From an uncultured Lachnospiraceae bacterium (GTDB lineage Bacteria; Bacillota; Clostridia; Lachnospirales; Lachnospiraceae), in the NCBI GenBank assembly GCA_947625205.1, contig CANQNN010000010.1, forward strand, positions 1-64,000: a stretch of 64,000 bases of DNA, written 5' to 3'. The translations under genes and the position numbers were made by a program. The notes beneath the pieces are model-generated. The model made no database searches and was not told where the DNA came from. It saw nothing but the letters and a program-made list of their open reading frames with translations. Positions within the stretch are counted from its first letter, which is position 1, and every line of letters starts with the position of its first letter. Shown piece after piece: positions 45,969 through 54,031 of the stretch.

Positions 45969-48900
45969 ATGAAAAGCAAACGGTTTAGAAACATCGGGAT
46001 AAAATTGCTGGCAGGGCTGACGGCGGCAAGCATATTGTGCAGCCAGCCGATGGTCGGCATAGCGTCGGGCGAGGCGGCAGAAATAAAATATATTGAGGAT
46101 ATTGCCGCACTGACAGAGGAAGAATCTCATATCGTTTACAAAGAGAAACCGCCGCTTGATAAGCTGGAGGGCGTTTTCCCTGAAACGCTTACGGTAATGC
46201 TGGAGGGCGATTCGGATGTGACGCTTCTGGATGTGGTATGGGAATGCGAGACGGATTATACAGCCCAGTGGTCGAGCGAAGGCAAAGAAACGTATGTCTT
46301 TAGTCCCAGGTGGGATGAGACTGCCTACGCGCTCAGGGAAGCCGCTGACAAAAACATAGAAATTCCGACGATTACGGTAGAGATCGATGCGGAAGATGTC
46401 TTGAAGCAGATAGATGATCTGGAGACGGCACAGGCCAAGTTACAGGAGATCACGGCAAAGAAAAGTATTCTTGCGGTTGTTTATCTGTGTGATACATACG
46501 ATGTCAAGGATGCCCCGGCGGCAGATGCCGGCACTGTAGCCACGGTGGCAAGCGGACAGTCCGTGCAGATCGAGGGCGTAGATCTGGATTCGGCGGGGAA
46601 TGCATGGTATAAGGCGCTGTTTTATCAGCAGGATAAACAGTATGAAGGTTATATTGAGAAGCGTTTTTTGGTAACATCGGATGAAGATTTTACCGAATGG
46701 GCGGATGAGAATGTGAAGGAACCGGCAGCGGCGCCGGCGAGAATAAGGATGATGGCAGTTAAGACGTTATCGTCTTATCCCGATATCAATCAGTTTCCGG
46801 CGTCCTATCAGAATGCGCTTCTTGCGCTCAAAAATAAGTATCCGAACTGGACTTTTGTTAAGATGGAGACGGGGCTGGACTTCGATACGGCGGTTGCAAA
46901 TGAGCTCGGGGACAAGAACTGGATCAGCAGCTCCAAGCCCGGGTCGTGGCAGAATGGACCGGCGGCGCAGACAGGATGGAGCTATGCCTCCAGAGGGATC
47001 CTCCGTTATTATATGGACCCGCGGAACTTCCTGACGGAAACTTCCGTATTTCAGTTTGAGCAATTGACATACAATGCGTCTTACCACACGGAAAGCGCCG
47101 TGCAGGGACTTTTGGCCAATTCTTTTATGAAAGGTAGTATTCCGGACGAGGATATGACTTATGCGCAGGCATTTACCGAGATCGGTGCGCAGTTGAAGGT
47201 AAGCCCGTTCCATTTGGCTTCTAGAGTGCTGCAGGAACAGGGAAAAGGAACCTCGCCGCTGATTTCGGGAACCTACGGCGGCATGGGCGGAACCTTAAAG
47301 GGATATTATAATTATTTTAATGTGGGAGCATACGGTAAAGATACCGAACTGATCAACAGAGGTCTAACCGAAGCAAAGAACAGGGGATGGGATACCAGAT
47401 ATAAGTCGTTACAAGGCGGCGCCTCGGTCATTGGCCAGAGTTATATCCTGAGAGGACAGGATACGCTGTATCTGCAGAAATTCAACGTATCCTCCAACAA
47501 TACATACAATCATCAGTATATGCAGAATGTTATGGCGCCTGAATCCGAGGCCGCCTCTATTAAGAAGGCATACACGGACACGAACTCTCTTAATCACAGT
47601 TTTGTGTTTAAGATCCCGGTATACAGCGGTATGCCCGCATCTGCATGCTCGAAACCCGATTCAACGGATACCATAACTTTAAACCAAACCTCGATTGACA
47701 ATCTGGCGGTGGATAAAACGGTAAAGCTGGTTCCCTATGTCAACAGCTCCAGGGTGGACAGCCTTGCAGAAATGACTTTTACCAGCAATGACCCCAAGGT
47801 TGCAACGGTGGATGCACAGGGGATCGTGCGGGCGCTTCTGCCGGGTACGGCAACCATTACATGCGCAAGGAGCGGTGCGACAAGCGCGTCCTGTACCGTA
47901 AAAGTAGTAAAGGCGGAACCGGTCGTGGATACGCCCGTCCTCTCTACGGTGGTTTATAAGCCGGGATTGAAGCTGGCGGATATCAGTCTTCCGGCGGGAT
48001 GGAGCTGGTCAGACGCAGATAAGCTTCTGCAGGCAGGAACCGCCTCTTATCCGGCGGTATATACGCCTGATGATACGGCCAAATATCTGACCGTGACAAG
48101 ACAGATCGGCATCAAGGTATCCCAGGCAGTCACGGGATACAGCGTACCGAAGGATCTGAAAGCTAAGATCGGAAGCAAACTGGGAAGCATTGCTCTGCCC
48201 GCCGGTTTTGTGTGGGAAAGCGACGCGGAAACGGTATTGGATAAGGCGGGAGAGCAGACATTTTATTTGTCATATTTTCCGGAAGATAAGAATTATTTTG
48301 ATGTGCTTCATATTCCGGTTATCGTGCAGGTAATAGATGATAAGGCGGGATTGGAGGATCCTGATGAGCCGGACGGTCCTTTACCTGATATCAGCGGCAG
48401 CAGTGGCGGCGGTAGCGGGGGCTCCGGTTCGGGCAGCGGTAGCGGTAGCGGAGGCTCCGGTTCGGGCAGCGGTAGCGGCAGCGGGGGTTCCAGCGCGGGC
48501 AGCGATACCGGCAATGGCTCCGGTTCCGGCAGCGCCGGCGGCAGTTCCGATGACAGCAGTAATGGCGCCGGCGGAGCAGACGGTGATCATTCTGCCCAGG
48601 GCACAACGCCAGGCAATTCCAATACAACGGCTACACCGGGCAATTCCACTATGCCGGACGGCAACGGTCCTGGTATTGAAGAAGAACCAGCGGCTCCAGG
48701 TGCGCAGACTCCGAAAAAGGATACGGCTGACACGACACCGGATACGACTGGTACGAATCCGGACAACGGTAATACAGGTAATGGCGGCAGTACACAAAAT
48801 ACAGGCGATACCGGTAATACAGGCAGCCGCACCGGCAGTACGGCACAGACAAACGCCGCCACACAGCCAGACTCCGGCGCACAGACGAGCAATACGGCAC

Positions 48901-50252
48901 AGACAAACGCCGCCACGCAGCCAGACCCCAGTGCACAGACGAGCAGTACGGCACAGACAAATGCCGCCACGCAGTCAGACCCTGGCGCACAGACGAGCAG
49001 TACGGCACAGACAAACACTGCCGCGCAGCCAGACTCCGGCGCACAGACGAGCAATACGGCACAGACAAACGCCGCCACGCAGACTGACCCTGGCGCACAG
49101 ACCGGCAGTACGGCGCAGCCAGGCCGTAATGTCGGCAGCCGGAGCAGTGGCCGGCCTGAGAGCGGCAACGCTCCGGATAACACAGCGCGGTCAGACCGTA
49201 TGGATGATACAGACAACGGCGCCGGGGCGAAGGATCGGGATGAGGCGTCCCCGGATTCGGCTCAGCCGGTATATGACAGACCGGCAGTATCCATAAATAT
49301 GGAAGACGACTCTGTACTGACGGAAGAAATGCTCCAGATGGGAAAAGAGCAGAATATTGATTTTATTCTTACGATGAATGACCGCGTGAAATGGTATATA
49401 AACGCGACGACGAAAACAGACCGCTTTATAGATACCGATATGGGAGTAACGTTTTCGGACGGAGTGGTTTCTAGGGAAATACTGAGCCGGATCGCCGGTG
49501 ATAATGAATATCTGGAATTTGATTTGGCGCACGACGGGCAGTTTGGCTTTGGGGCGGAACTGGAGATCGCGCTTGACCCGAAAGACTGCGGCCGCTATGC
49601 GAATCTGTTCTATTATGATTCTGAGACCGGGGAATTAGAGTTTATCTGCGCCAGCCTCATCGATGAAAACGGATATGCACGTTTTTCGATGGAACATGCA
49701 TCGCACTACGTTATCATCGTGAGTGATTCGCCTATGAACGGAGCCGTGTCCGCTGAAGGGAAATCCGCTTTCCCGCTGCGGCAGGTTGCCATCGGCTTTG
49801 TTGTCGCGGCCGCTCTGGCGGCGCTTGGAACAGGCGGTTATCTGTATTGGAGAAAGAAGCGTGAAGAGACCGGGGAGGATGAAGAGGATACGGAAGATAC
49901 AGAGGACACAGAGGATGCGGAAGATATAGAAGATGCGGAAGAGGAAAGCCAGGAAGCGGAGGGTATAGAGACGGACTTGGAAGCGCAAAGCGTTGAAGGG
50001 GAGAGCCTCGAGGCGGACGCTGCAGAGGATGACTGGATAGAGGACGCGGACTGGGAGGAGCCGGAAAGCGAGGATAAGGCTGATGCTTATGAGGATGATC
50101 ACGCGGAGAACGACTGGATAGAGGACGACGAGTGGGATATTTCCAATGACTGGATGGACGATGCAGAATGGGAAAAGAAATCCGGTATGAATAAAACGGA
50201 GGCGGATCAGTCCGGGCTGCAGGATACGAATGCAGAAAAAACAGTCGTTTAA
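45969..50252 (+). CDS. Surface-anchored N-acetylglucosaminidase with acidic cytoplasmic tail
   Basis: This 1427-aa protein has a signal peptide (about 1-36), an SH3-like domain (about 172-240), and a glucosaminidase domain (about 275-540) with YMDPRNFLTETSVFQFEQL and the catalytic Glu in ASRVLQEQGKGTSP, then YYNYFNVGAYG. A Big_2 Ig-like domain (about 555-650) and two more beta domains follow to about 790. A Gly/Ser linker (about 805-865) leads to a Thr/Gln repeat array (about 958-1050). A further extracellular domain (about 1095-1255) is followed by a membrane helix (about 1271-1291). The cytoplasmic tail of about 135 residues is very acidic, with repeated DWIED/DWMDD-type motifs. It should cleave peptidoglycan while held in the membrane. 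The tail could bind a cytosolic partner (inference). Confidence 0.85.
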   Translation: MKSKRFRNIGIKLLAGLTAASILCSQPMVGIASGEAAEIKYIEDIAALTEEESHIVYKEKPPLDKLEGVFPETLTVMLEGDSDVTLLDVVWECETDYTAQWSSEGKETYVFSPRWDETAYALREAADKNIEIPTITVEIDAEDVLKQIDDLETAQAKLQEITAKKSILAVVYLCDTYDVKDAPAADAGTVATVASGQSVQIEGVDLDSAGNAWYKALFYQQDKQYEGYIEKRFLVTSDEDFTEWADENVKEPAAAPARIRMMAVKTLSSYPDINQFPASYQNALLALKNKYPNWTFVKMETGLDFDTAVANELGDKNWISSSKPGSWQNGPAAQTGWSYASRGILRYYMDPRNFLTETSVFQFEQLTYNASYHTESAVQGLLANSFMKGSIPDEDMTYAQAFTEIGAQLKVSPFHLASRVLQEQGKGTSPLISGTYGGMGGTLKGYYNYFNVGAYGKDTELINRGLTEAKNRGWDTRYKSLQGGASVIGQSYILRGQDTLYLQKFNVSSNNTYNHQYMQNVMAPESEAASIKKAYTDTNSLNHSFVFKIPVYSGMPASACSKPDSTDTITLNQTSIDNLAVDKTVKLVPYVNSSRVDSLAEMTFTSNDPKVATVDAQGIVRALLPGTATITCARSGATSASCTVKVVKAEPVVDTPVLSTVVYKPGLKLADISLPAGWSWSDADKLLQAGTASYPAVYTPDDTAKYLTVTRQIGIKVSQAVTGYSVPKDLKAKIGSKLGSIALPAGFVWESDAETVLDKAGEQTFYLSYFPEDKNYFDVLHIPVIVQVIDDKAGLEDPDEPDGPLPDISGSSGGGSGGSGSGSGSGSGGSGSGSGSGSGGSSAGSDTGNGSGSGSAGGSSDDSSNGAGGADGDHSAQGTTPGNSNTTATPGNSTMPDGNGPGIEEEPAAPGAQTPKKDTADTTPDTTGTNPDNGNTGNGGSTQNTGDTGNTGSRTGSTAQTNAATQPDSGAQTSNTAQTNAATQPDPSAQTSSTAQTNAATQSDPGAQTSSTAQTNTAAQPDSGAQTSNTAQTNAATQTDPGAQTGSTAQPGRNVGSRSSGRPESGNAPDNTARSDRMDDTDNGAGAKDRDEASPDSAQPVYDRPAVSINMEDDSVLTEEMLQMGKEQNIDFILTMNDRVKWYINATTKTDRFIDTDMGVTFSDGVVSREILSRIAGDNEYLEFDLAHDGQFGFGAELEIALDPKDCGRYANLFYYDSETGELEFICASLIDENGYARFSMEHASHYVIIVSDSPMNGAVSAEGKSAFPLRQVAIGFVVAAALAALGTGGYLYWRKKREETGEDEEDTEDTEDTEDAEDIEDAEEESQEAEGIETDLEAQSVEGESLEADAAEDDWIEDADWEEPESEDKADAYEDDHAENDWIEDDEWDISNDWMDDAEWEKKSGMNKTEADQSGLQDTNAEKTVV
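48840..49121 (+). repeat. 54-bp in-frame tandem repeats inside the surface protein gene
   Basis: Five complete 54-bp units (starts 48840, 48894, 48948, 49002, 49056) and the start of a sixth encode an 18-residue unit beginning TAQTNAATQPD. Units differ by a few substitutions. The array lies between the Gly/Ser linker and the last extracellular domain and probably makes an extended wall-spanning stalk. Copy number may vary between strains. Confidence 0.92.
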
Positions 50253-50256
50253 CCTC

Positions 50257-50286
50257 TTGACAACTGTCTTTTTTCCACACTATAAT
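50257..50286 (+). promoter_or_regulatory. Sigma-A promoter of ileS
   Basis: Perfect TTGACA (50257-50262) and TATAAT (50281-50286) hexamers have an 18-bp spacer. They start five bases after the stop codon of the surface protein. Confidence 0.88.
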
Positions 50287-50339
50287 ATAGCGTATCTTAC
50301 AACAATGCCAGCGGGTGGAGGATGCGGCCGCGGCACAAT

Positions 50340-50633
50340 AAATACAGACGTTGAAGAAGACAGTAGCCGATTTGTCAAAAGGCACAGCGAGCCGGTGCGG
50401 GTGGAAGACCGGTGCGAGTAGAAGATCGGGGAAGATCACTTCCGAGTTTCAGACTGAACATTTGCTTTCCGGCGGGATATTGGGACGACGGAGGCAGATA
50501 AGTAGGAACTGACGGCATTCCGCCGTTACCGGGAACCATATCGGTCATGAAGATAAAGATAAGTGATCTGTATGTCGTAACGGGTGGTAATCGAGCGCTT
50601 TGACCTCGTCCTATTACGGACGGGGTCTTTTTT
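50340..50633 (+). promoter_or_regulatory. T-box riboswitch with AUC (isoleucine) specifier
   Basis: The leader starts with a GAAGAAGACAGTA-type segment, followed by Stem I elements (CAGCGAGCCGG, GGTGGAAGACCGG) and a specifier loop GAAGATCACTTCCGAG. Here ATC (50435-50437) is the likely Ile codon. The T-box is GGGTGGTAATCGAGCG (50582-50597), in which TGGT can pair with the ACCA end of uncharged tRNA-Ile. An intrinsic terminator follows (GACCTCGTCC 50602-50611 with GGACGGGGTC 50618-50627, then TTTTTT). The T-box is less canonical than the usual GGGTGGNACCGCG. Confidence 0.85.
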
Positions 50634-50674
50634 ATACGCAGAGCACACGGTAGCTCACGGGAAAGGAGAACATC

Positions 50675-53600
50675 ATGTATCAAAAAGTTGACACAAACCT
50701 GAATTTTGTTGACAGAGAGAAAGAAATCTGTAGCTTTTGGAAAGAAAACAATATTTTCAAAAAGAGTGTGGACAGCCGTAAGGACGGCCCGACTTATACT
50801 TTTTATGACGGCCCTCCGACTGCCAACGGGAAGCCGCACATCGGCCATGTGCTGACCCGCGTTATCAAGGATATGATTCCCAGATACCGCACGATGAAGG
50901 GATACATGGTGCCGCGTAAGGCAGGATGGGATACCCACGGACTCCCGGTAGAACTGGAAGTGGAGAAGATGCTTGGGCTGGACGGCAAGGAGCAGATCGA
51001 AGAGTACGGGTTAGACCCTTTTATCAATAAGTGTAAGGAGTCTGTCTGGAAATATAAGGGTATGTGGGAGAATTTCTCAGAGACGGTCGGTTTCTGGGCG
51101 GACATGGACGATCCCTATGTAACGTATCATGACAATTTTATCGAATCTGAATGGTGGGCGCTCAAACAGATCTGGGATAAGGGCCTTTTGTACAAGGGAT
51201 TCAAGATCGTTCCCTACTGCCCGCGGTGTGGGACGCCGTTATCTTCTCATGAGGTGGCGCAGGGATACAAGAGCGTAAAGGAACGTTCCGCTGTCGTGCG
51301 CTTTAAGGTTGTGGGTGAGGATGCTTATTTCCTCGCATGGACGACCACGCCGTGGACGCTGCCATCCAATGTTGCGCTTTGCGTGAATCCGGGTGAGACT
51401 TATGCCAGGGTAAAAGCGGCGGACGGTTATACCTATTATATGGCGCAGGCTCTTCTGGATACGGTGCTTGGCGGACTGTCGCAGGACGGTAAGCCGGCTT
51501 ATGAAGTTCTGGAGACCTATAAAGGGACGGACCTGGAGTACAAGGAGTATGAGCCTCTTTTCGCCTGTGCGGGTGTGGAGGCGGACAGACAGCATAAGAA
51601 GGCGCATTATGTGACATGCGATGATTATGTTACGATGACGGACGGTACGGGAATCGTGCACATTGCTCCGGCCTTCGGTGAGGACGATGCGCAGGTGGGA
51701 CGCAAATATGATCTGCCGCTCGTACAGTTTGTGGATGAAAAGGGCAATATGACGCAGCAGACGCCGTATGCGGGATTGTTCGTCAAGAAAGCTGACCCGG
51801 AGATCTTAAAGGATCTGGATAAAGAAGGAAAATTATTTGATGCGCCCAAGTTCGAGCATGACTATCCGTTCTGCTGGCGCTGTGATACGCCGCTGATCTA
51901 CTATGCAAGAGAGTCATGGTTTATCAGGATGACGGCGGTGCGGGACGATCTGGTGCGCAACAACAGGACGGTCAACTGGATCCCGGAATCCATCGGAGAG
52001 GGACGCTTCGGCAACTGGCTGGAGAATATTCAGGACTGGGGCATCTCCCGTAACCGTTACTGGGGTACGCCCTTGAATGTATGGGAGTGCGCGGAGTGCG
52101 GCCACATGGAATCCATCGGCTCCAGAGAGGAGCTTAGGACGCTGTCGGGCAATCCCGAAGCGGAGACGGTAGAGCTGCACAGACCGTATATCGATGGGAT
52201 CACGATCCCCTGTCCGAAGTGCGGCAGGACCATGAAACGTGTTCCCGAGGTGATAGACTGCTGGTTTGACTCAGGTGCGATGCCTTTCGCGCAGCACCAT
52301 TATCCTTTTGAAAATAAGGAGCTGTTTGAATCGCAGTTCCCGGCACAGTTTATCTCTGAGGCGGTGGATCAGACAAGAGGCTGGTTCTATTCTCTGATGG
52401 CGGAATCCACGCTTTTGTTTAACAAGTCTCCTTACGAGAATGTTATCGTGCTCGGTCTGGTACAGGATGAAAACGGTCAGAAAATGAGTAAATCCAAAGG
52501 CAATGCGGTGGATCCCTTTGAAGCGCTTGAAACTTATGGCGCAGATGCGATCCGCTGGTATTTCTATATCAATTCCGCACCGTGGCTGCCCAACCGTTTT
52601 CATGGCAAGGCGGTCCAGGAGGGACAGCGTAAATTCCTTGGAACGCTGTGGAATACTTATGCGTTCTTTGTGCTGTATGCAAACATTGATAACTTCGATG
52701 CAACGAAGTACAGTCTGGAATATGACAAGCTTCCGGTTATGGATAAGTGGCTCCTGTCCAGGCTCAACACGGTCGTCGGGGAGGTAGACGGTCATCTTGA
52801 CAAGTACAGGATACCGGAGGCGGCGCGCGCGCTGGATGAGTTCGTGGACGAGATGAGCAACTGGTATGTCAGGAGAAGCCGTGAACGTTTCTGGGCCAAA
52901 GGCATGGAGCAGGATAAGATCAATGCATATATGACGCTCTATACCGCACTGGTGACGATCTGTAAATGCGCGGCGCCGATGATCCCGTTCATGACGGAGG
53001 AGATCTATCTGAATCTCGTAAAGAGCATTGACAAGGATGCACCGGAAAGTATCCATCTGTGCGATTTCCCGACCGCAGACGAGGGGATGATCGACAAGAA
53101 GCTGGAAGCGGATATGGAAGAGGTATTGAAGATCGTTGTTATGGGACGCGCGGCGCGTAATGCGGCCAATATCAAGAACCGTCAGCCTGTCGGAATGATG
53201 TTTGTGAAGGCGGAAAACACACTTGATGATTTTTATCAGGAGATCGTCAGAGATGAGTTGAATGTGAAGAACATTACTTTTACAGACGATGTCAGAGAGT
53301 TCACGAGTTACAGCTTCAAGCCGCAGCTTAAGACGGTAGGTCCTAAATACGGCAAACAGCTGAACGGTATCAGGGAATATTTATCGTCCGCAGACGGCAA
53401 TGCCGCAATGGATGAGCTGCGCGCCAGGGGCGCCCTTGTATTTACCGTGGACGGTGCGCAGATCTCTCTGTCCGAGGAGGATCTTCTCATCGAGACGGCG
53501 CAGAAGGAAGGGTATGTATCGGAGGCGGATAACGGCGTGACCGTTGTGCTTGACACGAATCTGTCGGCGGAACTGATCGAGGAGGGATTCGTATATGAGG

Positions 53601-53830
53601 TGATCAGCAAGATTCAGACGATGCGTAAGGATGCTGATTTTGAAGTGATGGATCACATTAGAGTCACTGTGAACGGTAACGATAAGATCGCGCAGATCGC
53701 GCAGAAAAATGCGGCAGTGATCTCCGGAAAGGTTCTGGCAGATGCCATCGTGACGGGTGAGACTCTTTCCGTCCTGAAAGAGTGGAATGTCAACGGGGAG
53801 AAAGTCACTATCGGCGTTGAACGTGTGTAA
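50675..53830 (+). CDS. ileS: Isoleucyl-tRNA synthetase
   Basis: This 1051-aa class I synthetase has the HIGH motif in PPTANGKPHIGHVLTRV, an editing domain (about 195-395) with LAWTTTPWTLPSN and GTGIVHIAPAFGEDD, and the KMSKSKGN loop near 605. CAECGHM and CPKCGR cysteine pairs are present around 475 and 515. The length and the late end (TVTG-type anticodon region without the C-terminal zinc finger of E. coli) fit the clostridial/eukaryote-like IleS. The start is ATG 50675 with AAAGGAG upstream. The T-box leader controls it in response to uncharged tRNA-Ile. Confidence 0.97.
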   Translation: MYQKVDTNLNFVDREKEICSFWKENNIFKKSVDSRKDGPTYTFYDGPPTANGKPHIGHVLTRVIKDMIPRYRTMKGYMVPRKAGWDTHGLPVELEVEKMLGLDGKEQIEEYGLDPFINKCKESVWKYKGMWENFSETVGFWADMDDPYVTYHDNFIESEWWALKQIWDKGLLYKGFKIVPYCPRCGTPLSSHEVAQGYKSVKERSAVVRFKVVGEDAYFLAWTTTPWTLPSNVALCVNPGETYARVKAADGYTYYMAQALLDTVLGGLSQDGKPAYEVLETYKGTDLEYKEYEPLFACAGVEADRQHKKAHYVTCDDYVTMTDGTGIVHIAPAFGEDDAQVGRKYDLPLVQFVDEKGNMTQQTPYAGLFVKKADPEILKDLDKEGKLFDAPKFEHDYPFCWRCDTPLIYYARESWFIRMTAVRDDLVRNNRTVNWIPESIGEGRFGNWLENIQDWGISRNRYWGTPLNVWECAECGHMESIGSREELRTLSGNPEAETVELHRPYIDGITIPCPKCGRTMKRVPEVIDCWFDSGAMPFAQHHYPFENKELFESQFPAQFISEAVDQTRGWFYSLMAESTLLFNKSPYENVIVLGLVQDENGQKMSKSKGNAVDPFEALETYGADAIRWYFYINSAPWLPNRFHGKAVQEGQRKFLGTLWNTYAFFVLYANIDNFDATKYSLEYDKLPVMDKWLLSRLNTVVGEVDGHLDKYRIPEAARALDEFVDEMSNWYVRRSRERFWAKGMEQDKINAYMTLYTALVTICKCAAPMIPFMTEEIYLNLVKSIDKDAPESIHLCDFPTADEGMIDKKLEADMEEVLKIVVMGRAARNAANIKNRQPVGMMFVKAENTLDDFYQEIVRDELNVKNITFTDDVREFTSYSFKPQLKTVGPKYGKQLNGIREYLSSADGNAAMDELRARGALVFTVDGAQISLSEEDLLIETAQKEGYVSEADNGVTVVLDTNLSAELIEEGFVYEVISKIQTMRKDADFEVMDHIRVTVNGNDKIAQIAQKNAAVISGKVLADAIVTGETLSVLKEWNVNGEKVTIGVERV

Positions 53831-54031
53831 AGAATGCCTGACGCGGGATGAGGCCGTTTCAAGCAATTTGATGAGAAAAATACAAAAAGAGACTTTTTTT
53901 ACTAACAATTTAAGCACTTTGCTTATAGCCAAATATACGAATACCATATATAATAGAGTGAAATATGATATGGTGTTTTTCGGTTTTGGTATAAAGCCGG
54001 CGGCGTAAAAAGCGAACGAGGAGGCACATGC

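Noticed and set aside
48840-49121. Regular repeats that could suggest a CRISPR array
   Set aside because: Units are 54 bp, contiguous, in frame and without unique spacers; no cas gene is near.
48308-49296. Long ORFs in other frames over the repeat region (319 aa, 209 aa, 149 aa, 138 aa)
   Set aside because: They are low-complexity shadows of the Gly/Ser and Thr/Gln repeats of the surface protein; the true frame has domains, a signal peptide and a membrane helix.
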